A stretch of 39,099 nt of DNA from an uncultured bacterium (lineage in GTDB: Bacteria; Pseudomonadota; Gammaproteobacteria; Burkholderiales; Burkholderiaceae_E): positions 1-39,099 of the forward strand of contig CAIVPX010000090.1 in NCBI GenBank assembly GCA_903907905.1, in the 5' to 3' direction. Positions within the stretch are counted from its first letter, which is position 1. Every line of letters starts with the position of its first letter. The notes under the pieces were generated by a model. The model made no database searches. It saw nothing but the letters and a program-made list of their open reading frames with translations, and was not told where the DNA came from. Shown here in pieces: positions 27,058 through 35,778 of this stretch. Position numbers and translations under genes: made by a program.

Positions 27058-28191
27058 CTAGTCTTCAACGCTCGCCTGCAGCGCGAGCACGGCCTCGACA
27101 AAGTCCTGCTTGAATTCGTTGACCACGCTGGCCACCGACCGAACCCCCTCGACCAGCCCGACGCCCTGCCCGACAAAATGCGAGATCAGCGGCCGGGCCG
27201 CCTCGTTGCCCGAGGCTACCGATCGATTGATGGCCTCAAAAGCGGGAATGGAGAGGCGGTTCATGATCGGCATGGGCAGCACGCCGGGGCTGTCGGCACC
27301 CTCCCAGGCATCGTGCCAGCGAGAGCGCAACTGGCGACTGTACTTGCCTGTTCGCGCCTTGGACCGAACGGTGTCGCGCGAGGCCGCCTCCACCATCCGT
27401 TCGCGAAAGGCCTCGGTCATTTCCGATTCAACGGTAGACAGCCAGATGGACCCCGTCCAGGCCCCCGCGGCCCCCATGGCCATGCAGCCGGCCATTTGCT
27501 GCCCGGTCATGATGCCGCCGGCGGCCAGCACCGGCACCTTGCCGTACGGGGCCAGCGCACGCACGACTTCTGGCACCAGCACCAGGGTCGACACCTCACC
27601 GCAGTGCCCGCCGGCCTCGGTGCCTTGGGCGACGATGATGTCGACACCCGCCTTCACCTGTCGGATCGCATGCTCCTTGGCCCCGCAAAGCGCCGCGACG
27701 GGCACACCGTGCGCGCGGGCGCGCTCGATCATGCTCGGTGGCGCGATCCCCAGCGCGTTGGCAATCAGGCGGATGGGATGTCTGAACGCCACCTCCATGA
27801 GCGCTTCGGAAAACTCGGGCAGAAAGCGCACATCGAAATTCCAGGTCGCATCTGAATCGTCGATCGTGACACCATGCTCGCGAAGCAGTTGCACGACGAA
27901 GCGCCGATGCTCGGCGGGGATCTCGCCAAAACGCTCCGACGAGGAACGCCGCTCTCCCGCGACGGGGGGCGGCAGATTTTCGGGGATGACCAGATCAACC
28001 CCATAGGGTCGACCGCCACAGTGCGCGTCAATCCAGCTCAGCTCGATCTCGAGCTCCTCGGGCGTGTGGTGCGTGGTGCCAAAAACGCCGAACCCACCGG
28101 CCCGACTGACTGCCGCCACCACATCGCGGCAATGGCTGAACGCGAACAGCGGGAAGTCAACCCCGACCCATTCGCAGACACGGTTCTTCAT
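27058..28191 (-). CDS. Nitronate monooxygenase / FabK-like flavoprotein
   Basis: The 377-residue protein is a TIM-barrel FMN enzyme of the nitronate monooxygenase / 2-nitropropane dioxygenase family. FMN-binding landmarks are AALCGAKEHAIRQVKAGVDIIVAQGTEAGGH and VLAAGGIMTG; His196 in AGGH is the family's catalytic base. ATG at 28191 is chosen: the extra 65 residues in the open frame upstream are Trp/Arg-rich, overlap the synthetase gene, and lack a sensible start. GGAG lies nine bases before the ATG. It follows the ADP-forming synthetase by 19 bases. Detoxification of nitronates, or an oxidation step on a CoA thioester in this cluster, are both possible. Confidence 0.88.
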   Translation of the reverse strand: MKNRVCEWVGVDFPLFAFSHCRDVVAAVSRAGGFGVFGTTHHTPEELEIELSWIDAHCGGRPYGVDLVIPENLPPPVAGERRSSSERFGEIPAEHRRFVVQLLREHGVTIDDSDATWNFDVRFLPEFSEALMEVAFRHPIRLIANALGIAPPSMIERARAHGVPVAALCGAKEHAIRQVKAGVDIIVAQGTEAGGHCGEVSTLVLVPEVVRALAPYGKVPVLAAGGIMTGQQMAGCMAMGAAGAWTGSIWLSTVESEMTEAFRERMVEAASRDTVRSKARTGKYSRQLRSRWHDAWEGADSPGVLPMPIMNRLSIPAFEAINRSVASGNEAARPLISHFVGQGVGLVEGVRSVASVVNEFKQDFVEAVLALQASVED

Positions 28192-28210
28192 CGGGGTCTG
28201 CTCCGTTGGT

Positions 28211-30460
28211 TCAGTCTCGCGCCACCACCAGCGAGTCGAGCGCCACCACGCCCTGCCCGCGGGGGCGCACCAGCAAAGGATTGATATCGACCTCGGCCAC
28301 CCAGGTCTCGGCAACAAACTGCTTGCCCAGCCGGTCGATGAGGGCCAGCGTCGCCTCGATGTCCAGCGCGGGGCCACCGCGCGCACCGCGCAACACCGCC
28401 ATAACTTTCAGTCGGGATAGGGCTTCGCGAATCTCGTCCCGCGTGGCGGGTAGACCGATGAAGACCACATCCTCGATCAACTCGGCCCAGATGCCGCCCG
28501 CGCCCACCATCAGGACACGGCCCAGTTCGGCATCCAGCGAGCAACCGACGATCAGCTCGCCCCCCCCCCGCATCTGTGGCTGCAGGACGTAGCCCTGGAT
28601 GCGCGCGTCGGGCGCTCGCGCCGACACGGTCTCGACCATGCCACGCCAGGCCCGGCCTAGCGAAGCCTCATCGGTAATATCGAGCGCCACGCCACCCGCC
28701 TCGGTCTTGTGCGCAATATCAGGTGACGCCACCTTGAGCACAAGCGGAAAGCCCAGCGAGGCCGCCGCCGCGATCGCCTCATCAAGGGTTTGGCACAGCC
28801 GTTCGGGTACTAAAGGGACACTTGCACGCTGCATGAACCCGGCAGCATCGCCCTGCGCGCCCCCGGGCGAGCGCGGATCGCCAAGTGACGAATCAGGCCG
28901 CACCTCGAGCGATCGATCACGATCTTCTCGCGATGCCTCCCTCGAAAGGCCGGCAGCCTTCACTCTCGGCAGGTCCTCTGGCGTCTCTTGCGCAGCGAGC
29001 ACCCGCGCCCACCAGGCCCGACGACACCCCAGCACGGCGACAATTCGCTGCTGGGTCGGCATTTCGAGCACACCCGCCTGCTGCAGCCTGTGGCGCATCT
29101 CGACCGGCATGCGATCGGACGAGGACAGGTAGGTGAGCGCAAGCAGCCTGCCCTGATCGCGTGCCGAGCGACCCAGATCACAGAGCCAGTCGATCATCGC
29201 AGCGTAGTCGTTGGCGAAGCTGGAGACGGTCAGCAGCAGCGTACCAATCGACGGGTCGGCCATGACCGCGCGACAGCACCGCTCCAGGGCTAGGCCGTCG
29301 GCGAAGAGCGCGGTATCGACAGGGTTGGTGACCGGCATTTGCGGCGGCAGCATGGCGCGCAATTCGCGCTGCACCGACTCGGCAAACGCCGGTAGCGACA
29401 GGCCCGCTGCGGTCGCGCTGTCAGCGATCATCACGCCCTGCCCGCCCGACGCGGAGACCACGCCGATCGCACCGGCCGCACGCACTCGCGCAACGCGCTC
29501 GGCCTGTGTGGCGGCGTGCGAGAGCAGCAAGGCACCGCATTCATGAAGTTGAGCGTGGTCAACGAGATCGTCGAGGCTATGCGCCTCGATGACGCCCGCC
29601 TGACGAATGACGTCACGCCAGACGGCGGGCGCCCCGGCCAGCTTGCCCGTGTGCGAGACCGAGGCCGTCCGCCCCATCTGCGACAGACCGGTGCGCAACA
29701 TCACCACCGGCTTGCCGCGAGCAAGTGCCCGCCTGGCCAGCGGCAGCAGTCGCGCGCCGTCGCGCAGCGCCTCGACGAACAGCAGAACGAGGCCCGCCGC
29801 CTCGTCCTCGATGGCATGCTCGAGCAGATCGAGCACACCGATCGAGACCTCATTGCCGGTGGAGACCCAGGCGTGCACCCCGATGTCATGCGTCAAAAAG
29901 CTCTGCAGCATCGCATTGCCCAAGGCACCCGACTGGGTCAGCAAGACCACCGAGCCGGGCCGCGGCATGGCCTCGCGCAGCACACTCGAAAAGGTGGCCG
30001 TGAGCCCCGAGCGGGGGTTCATCAGACCCAGACAGTTCGGGCCGACCAGTTGGATTGAATACCGATCGCAGATCTCGGCCAAGCGCGCTTGCGAGACGTG
30101 GTCACCGGCTTCGGCAAAGCCGCCGGCGATCGAGATTGCGAACGGGATGCCACGCTGACCGCACTGCTCGAGCGCCTCGCAGACGCCCGAGGCGCCGAGC
30201 AGAATCAGGGCCAGGTCGATACCCTCCGGGAGATCCGCGACGGACGCATGACAGGTCAGTCCGTCGATCTCGCGATACCGGGGATTGACCGGATAAATCG
30301 CGCCTGAAAATCCGTAGCGCCGCAGGTAGGCCAACGGACGGCCGGGCAGCTTCGCGGTATCGGGCGACGCACCGATCAGCGCGATGGACTTCGGCTCGAG
30401 CAGCCTCGACAGACCGGCGTGACAAGACTCCGCGGACGCTGGTCGATCAGGAGGCGTCAT
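28211..30460 (-). CDS. ADP-forming acyl-CoA synthetase (fused alpha-beta)
   Basis: This 749-residue protein fuses both halves of an NDP-forming acyl-CoA synthetase, which reversibly makes acyl-CoA with ATP giving ADP and phosphate. CoA-binding Rossmann domain ~20-150 (SIALIGASPDTAKLPG, LVGPNCLGLMNP); ligase domain ~160-300 with the phospho-His candidate His270 in SHTGKLAG; a charged linker around 480-525; ATP-grasp domain ~530-749 with VLKVASPDIAHKTEAGGV. Unlike the AMP-forming paralogs, it saves one ATP. A ten-G run encodes RGGGE (residues 631-635). It sits between Bug receptor 4 (3-base gap) and the flavoprotein gene, so the three form one operon for an acid taken up by that receptor. Confidence 0.9.
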   Translation of the reverse strand: MTPPDRPASAESCHAGLSRLLEPKSIALIGASPDTAKLPGRPLAYLRRYGFSGAIYPVNPRYREIDGLTCHASVADLPEGIDLALILLGASGVCEALEQCGQRGIPFAISIAGGFAEAGDHVSQARLAEICDRYSIQLVGPNCLGLMNPRSGLTATFSSVLREAMPRPGSVVLLTQSGALGNAMLQSFLTHDIGVHAWVSTGNEVSIGVLDLLEHAIEDEAAGLVLLFVEALRDGARLLPLARRALARGKPVVMLRTGLSQMGRTASVSHTGKLAGAPAVWRDVIRQAGVIEAHSLDDLVDHAQLHECGALLLSHAATQAERVARVRAAGAIGVVSASGGQGVMIADSATAAGLSLPAFAESVQRELRAMLPPQMPVTNPVDTALFADGLALERCCRAVMADPSIGTLLLTVSSFANDYAAMIDWLCDLGRSARDQGRLLALTYLSSSDRMPVEMRHRLQQAGVLEMPTQQRIVAVLGCRRAWWARVLAAQETPEDLPRVKAAGLSREASREDRDRSLEVRPDSSLGDPRSPGGAQGDAAGFMQRASVPLVPERLCQTLDEAIAAAASLGFPLVLKVASPDIAHKTEAGGVALDITDEASLGRAWRGMVETVSARAPDARIQGYVLQPQMRGGGELIVGCSLDAELGRVLMVGAGGIWAELIEDVVFIGLPATRDEIREALSRLKVMAVLRGARGGPALDIEATLALIDRLGKQFVAETWVAEVDINPLLVRPRGQGVVALDSLVVARD
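28560..28569 (-). repeat. G10 homopolymer inside the ADP-forming synthetase gene
   Basis: Ten consecutive C bases on the plus strand, so ten G bases in the coding sense. The open frame is intact with exactly ten, and the tract encodes three glycines (residues 632-634) in the ATP-grasp half. Such mononucleotide tracts are slippage-prone. Confidence 0.9.
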
Positions 30461-30463
30461 GGT

Positions 30464-31447
30464 TCAGTCGAGTTTGAGTTTTCGCTCGCGAATCACCTTG
30501 CCCCACTTGAGCAATTCGTCGCGCAGAAACTGGGCGAACTGCGTCTCGGTGAGCGCAGCGGGTTCGTAGCGTAATTGCAGGATCTGGGCGCGCGTCGCGT
30601 CGGAGAGCGTCACCTCGCGCAGGTCCCGATAGATCTGCTCGCGGATCGGGGCCGGTGTCTTCGCATGCACCAGAAATCCCGACCAACTGGCGGCACTCAA
30701 GCCCGGATAACCGAGCTCGGCGGTGGTCGGGATCTCGGGTGCACTCAGCAAGCGGGTGGCACTGGCGGTCACCAGGGCACGCACCTTGCCGGCGCGCGCG
30801 TCATTGAGCATGGGTGGCGGCGCCCAGATGGCCCGCGTGTGGCCGGCCAGCACATCGATGATCGCAGGTGCGATGCCCTTATAGGGCACATGCGTGATCT
30901 CGACGCCGGTTTCCACCGCGAAGAGCTCGGCCGCAAGGTGCGGGCTCGAGCCATTACCCGCCGAGCCGAAGGTCAGGCCACGAGGGTTCGCTTTGGCATA
31001 GGCGATTAGCTCATTGAAATCGCGCGCCGTCACACCCGGATGCATGAAGAGAATCAGCGGCGTGGTGGCCACCAGCATCGACGGATGCAGTTCGGCCGGA
31101 TCGTAGGGAAGCTTCTGGCCGGAAAGCTGCGAGGTGATGAGGCCGACGCTGGCAAACAGCAGCGTGTGGCCATCAGGCTCGGCCTTGGCTGCAGCCTCAT
31201 TGCCGATGACCGACCCGCCGCCCGGGCGGTTTTCAATGATGACGGGCTGCTTCCACTTGTCGCTCAGCCGCGTCGCGATCCCTCGGCCGAGCGCATCATG
31301 ATCCCCGCCGGCTGGGTACGGGACGACAATCCGAACGGGTTTCGCGGGAAACCCGGGTGCCTGGGCCCATGCGGCATGGCCCATCGAGAACACGGCGACA
31401 ATGATCAGCAGGCCAAGGATCGCCGCGCCGGATGAATATCGCTTCAT
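30464..31447 (-). CDS. Bug-family (TctC-like) periplasmic solute receptor 4
   Basis: A 327-residue Bug receptor. Signal peptide MKRYSSGAAILGLLIIVAVFSMGHAAWA, then PVRIVVPYPAGGDHDALG, PDGHTLLFAS and EITHVPYKGIAPA. GGAGG lies six bases before the ATG at 31447. It leads a minus-strand operon with the ADP-forming synthetase (starts 3 bases past its stop) and the flavoprotein, so its ligand is probably the acid activated by that synthetase. In the ligand loop the usual aliphatic residue after GG is Asp-His, hinting at a different specificity; this is an inference. It diverges from the MetX-like gene across 196 bases. Confidence 0.92.
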   Translation of the reverse strand: MKRYSSGAAILGLLIIVAVFSMGHAAWAQAPGFPAKPVRIVVPYPAGGDHDALGRGIATRLSDKWKQPVIIENRPGGGSVIGNEAAAKAEPDGHTLLFASVGLITSQLSGQKLPYDPAELHPSMLVATTPLILFMHPGVTARDFNELIAYAKANPRGLTFGSAGNGSSPHLAAELFAVETGVEITHVPYKGIAPAIIDVLAGHTRAIWAPPPMLNDARAGKVRALVTASATRLLSAPEIPTTAELGYPGLSAASWSGFLVHAKTPAPIREQIYRDLREVTLSDATRAQILQLRYEPAALTETQFAQFLRDELLKWGKVIRERKLKLD

Positions 31448-31643
31448 GGTGCCTCCGCTTGATGCCGGCCAGGCCGGTCGCGCCGACGATATGGGGGCCG
31501 CCCTTCGAAGTCAAGGCAGATCACCGGGCCTCGAAATGGGGCGGCCTCGCCGACCCGCGGTCCCGGAATGGCTCGTCCCACTCAAACCCCGACGCCCAAG
31601 CTGGTGTAAGGTGCCAGAACCCTTGCCCGGACTGCGCCACCCG

Positions 31644-32684
31644 ATGAGCCCCGACCAGGAAGTCGCCCGATACTGCGAAGCCACCCCGATCGTCAAAGGC
31701 GACGAGCAGCTGGTCGCCATCGGCCCTTTCGCGTTCGAATCGGGCGGTCACCTCGAGGACCTGCGGGTCAGCTTCGTCACCCACGGCCGGCTCAATACGC
31801 GTCGCGACAACGCGCTGCTCCTGCTGCCGGGCACCACCAACTCGCGCCATAGCGCCGACGGATACATTGGCGCTGGCAAGGCCTTCGATCCGGATCGCCA
31901 CTTCATCATTGCCTTCGAGGCTGTCGGATCCGGCCCGGGAAGCAAGCCCTCCGACGGCCTTCACGCAGACTTTCCGCGCTACACCATTCGCGACCTGGTT
32001 CGCTCGCAACATGAGATCGTCCGGCGCGTCTTCGGACTGGAGCAGTTGGCCGTGGCCGGCGCATCGATGGGGGCCTTCCAGGCGCTCGAGTGGGCCATCG
32101 CCCATCCAAGCCTCGTACAGGAGGCCGTGCTGATCGTGCCAGCCGTGCGCGCAAGCAGCATCTTTCGAATGGTCGTGCGTAACGTCGCCGCGGTGCTTCG
32201 CATGGACCCCGCGATCAGTCGTGCCGTGCCCGACATGACAGACTTTGCCTCGCTGGAACTCGCCGCCCGAATGTATTTCCCCTGGACGGTGAGCGATGCC
32301 TACCTCGAGCGTATGCCCCTCGAACTCATCGAACGCGAGATCAGCGTGTCGGTCAGGCGCTCGGCGCAGTGGCCGATCTGGGACTATCTGCTGCGCTATC
32401 AGGCCTCGGCGAGTCACGACGTCAGCAAGCCCTTTGGCGGACACGCGGCGGCAGCCCTGGCACGCGTGCGGGCCCGCACGCTGGTGCTGCCGGTTTCAAG
32501 CGACCGCCTCCTGGGCGTGAGCGAGGCCCACGAAGTTGCCCGTCATGTGGCGGGCGCGCGTCTGGTCGAAATTGCCTCCGACCGTGGTCATCTGGGCTGG
32601 CGCGCCGTGCCGGGCGCAGCCGAGACCCTGGCCATCGATCAGGCGATCCGGAATTTCTTTGAAAAAAAGGACCCCAGCCCATGA
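31644..32684 (+). CDS. MetX-like alpha/beta hydrolase (homoserine acetyltransferase family)
   Basis: A 346-residue alpha/beta-hydrolase-fold protein in the homoserine O-acetyltransferase family. The catalytic triad reads Ser141 in GASMGAFQALEW, Asp287 in SSDRLLG and His316 in DRGHLGW. The motif GASMGAFQ differs from the usual GGSMGGMQ of MetX. Most members outside the methionine cluster are hydrolases or transferases of unknown substrate. ATG at 31644 is chosen; an open frame upstream overlaps the Bug receptor start and would begin in unlikely sequence. No ribosome-binding site is evident. Its stop overlaps the start of Bug receptor 5 (ATGA), so the two are co-translated. Methionine synthesis is possible but not indicated. 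Confidence 0.83.
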   Translation: MSPDQEVARYCEATPIVKGDEQLVAIGPFAFESGGHLEDLRVSFVTHGRLNTRRDNALLLLPGTTNSRHSADGYIGAGKAFDPDRHFIIAFEAVGSGPGSKPSDGLHADFPRYTIRDLVRSQHEIVRRVFGLEQLAVAGASMGAFQALEWAIAHPSLVQEAVLIVPAVRASSIFRMVVRNVAAVLRMDPAISRAVPDMTDFASLELAARMYFPWTVSDAYLERMPLELIEREISVSVRRSAQWPIWDYLLRYQASASHDVSKPFGGHAAAALARVRARTLVLPVSSDRLLGVSEAHEVARHVAGARLVEIASDRGHLGWRAVPGAAETLAIDQAIRNFFEKKDPSP

Positions 32685-33655
32685 ATCTGATGCTTCAAAT
32701 CGGTGCCGGCCTCGTCGGCGCAGCCCTGCTTGGGGCGTCTGGCCTGACCGCTGCGCAGGACTATCCCTCGCGCCCGATACGGGTGATCGTGCCCTACACC
32801 CCGGGCCAGGGCGCCGACTCGGCTGCTCGAATCGTCGGTACCCGCTTGTCCGAGCGCCTCAAGCAGCCGCTGGTCATGGACAATCGACCGGGCGGGGCGG
32901 GCAATGTCGGCGCCGAGGTGGTGGCCAAAGCCGTGCCCGACGGCTACACGCTGCTTGTGGGCTCCAATGCCACGCACGCGGCCAATGCCGCGCTCTACGC
33001 GACGCTCCGATTCGACCCCATCAAGGACTTTGCCCCCATCTCCTTCATTGGCTCGGTGTCGATGGTCATGCTGTCGGCGCCCGGGTTCCCGGCCACCAAC
33101 ATCGGCGACCTGATCCGCATGGCCAAAGCGGCACCAGGCAGCATCAATGTGGCGATCCCGAGTTCCACCGCGCGCGTGGTGCTCGAAATGCTGTCAATCA
33201 CCTCCGACTCGCGCTTCAAGGACATTCCCTACAAGGGCAGCAGCGCGGCGGTCTCCGACCTGCTGGGCGGGCATGTGCAACTGAGCATCGATACCGCCAT
33301 GGCGGCCACCACCCTGGTGAGCAACGGCAAACTCAAGGCGCTGGGCGTGAGCACCCTCAAGCCTACGGCGGTCTTGCCGGGCGTGGGTACCTTTGCCGAG
33401 TCTGGTCTGGCGGGCTTTGACCTGTCCGCCTGGAATGTCTGGTTCGCGCCGGCGGGCACGCCCGCCGAGATCGTCGCCCGGCTCAACAGCGAAATTCGCG
33501 CCGTGCTCGCAGAGCCCGAGATTGCGTCCAAGATGCGCTCACTCGGATACGAGCCCTCGGGGACAGACGCGCCCGTCGAAGTTGCCGCGCTGATCGCGAG
33601 AGAGACGAAAAAGTGGGGCGATCTGATTCGATCGGCAGGCATCAAGGCCGAGTGA
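32681..33655 (+). CDS. Bug-family (TctC-like) periplasmic solute receptor 5
   Basis: A 324-residue Bug receptor with signal peptide to LTAAQ, VIVPYTPGQGADSAA at the ligand loop, PDGYTLLVGSNATHAAN and DIPYKGSSAAVSDLL. The loop PGQGAD departs from the PGG pattern of the other four receptors. The start ATG overlaps the MetX-like stop (ATGA), so they belong to one operon and the receptor may bind a substrate or product of that enzyme. Its end converges with the ABC binding protein gene across only 17 bases. Confidence 0.92.
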   Translation: MNLMLQIGAGLVGAALLGASGLTAAQDYPSRPIRVIVPYTPGQGADSAARIVGTRLSERLKQPLVMDNRPGGAGNVGAEVVAKAVPDGYTLLVGSNATHAANAALYATLRFDPIKDFAPISFIGSVSMVMLSAPGFPATNIGDLIRMAKAAPGSINVAIPSSTARVVLEMLSITSDSRFKDIPYKGSSAAVSDLLGGHVQLSIDTAMAATTLVSNGKLKALGVSTLKPTAVLPGVGTFAESGLAGFDLSAWNVWFAPAGTPAEIVARLNSEIRAVLAEPEIASKMRSLGYEPSGTDAPVEVAALIARETKKWGDLIRSAGIKAE

Positions 33656-33672
33656 GGCGCCTATGGGCCGCG

Positions 33673-34683
33673 CTAGGGCGTCTTTCGTAGCGACACGCCC
33701 ACGCCCTTATTGACGAAGTCAAAGTTCGCCACGCGGGCAAGGTCGACTTCGTCGGCCTTGTAGAGCCCCGCACGAACCATCTTCTGGTAGAAGTCGCGAA
33801 TGCGCTCGGGCTTCATCGCGCCGATGCCCAGCGTGAGCGAATCGCCGCTGTCGACGATGCCGAGATCTTTCATCAGCTTCACCGACGATTCCGAGTACTC
33901 ATCGCTCATGTCGGGGTTGTCCTTGCGGATCAGCGCATGGGCAGCCCGGCGGTCGCCATACAGGTAGTGGTACCAGCCAATGATCGAGGCCTCGATGAAG
34001 CGCCGGACGAGGTCGGGTTTGTCGCGAATCAGCTGCTCGCGTGTTTCGATAGTGGTCGAGTAGGTTGAGAACCCGTGATCGGCCAGCAGGTGCACGACAG
34101 GGTCGAAGCCCGCCTGCTGGCGAACATTGATCGGCTCGGCAATCGAGTAGGCCTGCTGCAGCGCGCTGCGGTCGGCCAGGAAGGGGGCGAGATTGAAGGT
34201 GTAGGGTCGCAACTGCTCGTCACGAAAACCGTGATCGGCCTTCATCCATTGCCAGAAGCTGAACTGCCCGTCTTTGGCGATCAACACCGTGCGGGCCTTC
34301 TTCAGGTCGTCCCAGCGCTCGTAGCCCTGCCCGGGATGCGCGATCAGCGCCTGCGGATCTTTTTGGAAGAAGGCGGCCACCACGCGCACGGGCACCTTGT
34401 TCTTCACGCCATCGTAGGAATGCAGCAGGTTGCCCGTCATCAGGAAATCGATCTTGCCCGCGGGCAGTAGCGGGCGGTTGTTTACCTGCGGGCCGCCCTG
34501 ACGAATCTCGACCGCAAGCCCGTGGCGCGCATAGGTGCCATCGGCCAGCGCCTGATAAAAACCGCCATGCGCGGCCTGCGCCTTCCAGTTGGTGGCGAAG
34601 ACCACCTTGTCCTGGGCGAGCGCACCCGCACACGCCGCAGCAAGCGGCAGGGCCAGCAGCAAGGTCTTGAGCTTGAACGACAT
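33673..34683 (-). CDS. ABC transporter periplasmic binding protein (THI5/NMT1-like)
   Basis: This 336-residue protein has a Sec signal peptide (MSFKLKTLLLALPLAAACAGALA) and the NMT1/THI5-like fold of binding proteins for nitrate, taurine, aliphatic sulfonates, and pyrimidine precursors. The FATNWKAQAAHGGFYQALADG start of the mature domain is typical of the THI5/ThiY branch. AAGGGG lies before the ATG at 34683; the frame continues upstream into the permease gene and is rejected. It lies 26 bases after the permease gene in a minus-strand group that also holds DUF1653 and BOF genes but no ATPase. Substrate unknown; a thiamin-pyrimidine precursor or an aromatic/sulfonate compound are the usual options. 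Confidence 0.9.
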   Translation of the reverse strand: MSFKLKTLLLALPLAAACAGALAQDKVVFATNWKAQAAHGGFYQALADGTYARHGLAVEIRQGGPQVNNRPLLPAGKIDFLMTGNLLHSYDGVKNKVPVRVVAAFFQKDPQALIAHPGQGYERWDDLKKARTVLIAKDGQFSFWQWMKADHGFRDEQLRPYTFNLAPFLADRSALQQAYSIAEPINVRQQAGFDPVVHLLADHGFSTYSTTIETREQLIRDKPDLVRRFIEASIIGWYHYLYGDRRAAHALIRKDNPDMSDEYSESSVKLMKDLGIVDSGDSLTLGIGAMKPERIRDFYQKMVRAGLYKADEVDLARVANFDFVNKGVGVSLRKTP

Positions 34684-34709
34684 TGGAACCCCTTCGGTAC
34701 GAGGCAGGG

Positions 34710-35513
34710 CTAGGCGCGCTCGTCTGCGCCAGCGCTGCCCGCCTCGGACTCGTGCCATTTTCCCAGCACCCACCGGGACAGCACATTGAACCCCAGATAG
34801 ATGATGACCCCGGTGAGCGAGACCAGCAGCAATGCCGCAAACATGCGAGGGATTTCCGTTCGAAAACTGGCTTCGAGAATTCGCGAGGCGAGCCCGGTTT
34901 CGCGTCCTGCAGCGCCCGCCGTGAACTCAGCCACCACCGCTCCGATCAGGCTGAGACCGCCCGCGATCTTCAAGCCCGCCATGAAATAGGGCAGTGCCGA
35001 GGGTACGCGCAAGAGGCTCAGCGTCTGCCAGGGACTTGCGCCGTACAACCGGAACAGCTCACGCAAATTCAGGTCGGCGCTGCGCAGACCGATCACCGTA
35101 TTGGCAAGGATTGGAAAGAAGGCCACGATCCAGGCACAGATCAAGAGCGCCAGGGTGATGCTCTCGACAAAAATCAGAATCAGCGGGGCGATCGCCACGA
35201 TGGGTGTGACCTGCAGGACGATCGCCAGCGGGTAAAGGCTGAGCTCCACCCAGCGCGACATGGCAAAGAGCACCGCCAGCGCGACACCGCCCAGAACAGC
35301 CAGGAGCAGGGCCAGCAGCGTGATCTTCATGGTGAAGAACCAGCTGTCGATCAGAGAATCGAAGTTGTCCCAAAGGGTCTGCAGAACCAGCGACGGCGCG
35401 GGCAGAATGTAATGCGGGATGTCGTTGATCCGCACCAGCAGTTCCCAGCCCAGCAGGGCGAGGCCGCAGACCAGCAGGGGCACCAGCGCACGAAGCGAGC
35501 GGCTAGGAGACAT
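34710..35513 (-). CDS. ABC transporter permease (SsuC/TauC/ThiX type)
   Basis: A 267-residue inner-membrane permease with about six helices. The cytoplasmic EAA loop, which docks the ATPase, is visible as RELFRLYGASPWQTL followed by VPSALPYFMAGLK. ATG at 35513 begins MSPSRSLRALVPLLV, the normal permease start; it overlaps the DUF1653 gene by 11 bases, implying coupled translation. The binding protein gene follows after 26 bases. A matching ATPase is needed but none is present in the window, so it must be encoded elsewhere or shared with another importer. Confidence 0.9.
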   Translation of the reverse strand: MSPSRSLRALVPLLVCGLALLGWELLVRINDIPHYILPAPSLVLQTLWDNFDSLIDSWFFTMKITLLALLLAVLGGVALAVLFAMSRWVELSLYPLAIVLQVTPIVAIAPLILIFVESITLALLICAWIVAFFPILANTVIGLRSADLNLRELFRLYGASPWQTLSLLRVPSALPYFMAGLKIAGGLSLIGAVVAEFTAGAAGRETGLASRILEASFRTEIPRMFAALLLVSLTGVIIYLGFNVLSRWVLGKWHESEAGSAGADERA

Positions 35514-35772
35514 CCGCGATCCGCTCGAATCGGGGCACCCTGCGGCCCTCGACCTCAACCTCGCCGAAAAACATCGCGTGGGGACGCACCCACCAGCCCG
35601 ACGTGTTGTAGAGCGGTCGATACACCACCAGCGCCTCGAGCGTCTCGCTGTGCCGGGCCACGCCCAGCACCTCGTAGTCCTGCCCCTTGTAGTGGCGATA
35701 GCGGCCTGCCGGGGCCGGCGGCAGAAGGGGCAGGTCGTCCATGATATGGGTGGGTCCGGCCGCGCCAGACAT
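35503..35772 (-). CDS. DUF1653 family protein
   Basis: An 89-residue protein. Residues ~23-85 contain the DUF1653 signature: GRYRHYKGQDYEVLGVA, HSETLEALVVYRPLY, WVRPHAMF and a final VPRFERI. The domain is a small beta-rich unit of unknown function found alone or with other domains. A second in-frame ATG (35742) would remove ten residues. Neither ATG has a strong ribosome-binding site. The gene overlaps the permease by 11 bases and starts 6 bases after the BOF gene stop, so it is translationally linked to the ABC locus, which is unusual company for this family. Confidence 0.88.
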   Translation of the reverse strand: MSGAAGPTHIMDDLPLLPPAPAGRYRHYKGQDYEVLGVARHSETLEALVVYRPLYNTSGWWVRPHAMFFGEVEVEGRRVPRFERIADVS

Positions 35773-35778
35773 GCCGCG

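Noticed and set aside
31401-31643. N-terminal extension of the MetX-like gene
   Set aside because: It overlaps the start of the divergent Bug receptor gene and encodes Arg/Pro-rich sequence unlike the family.
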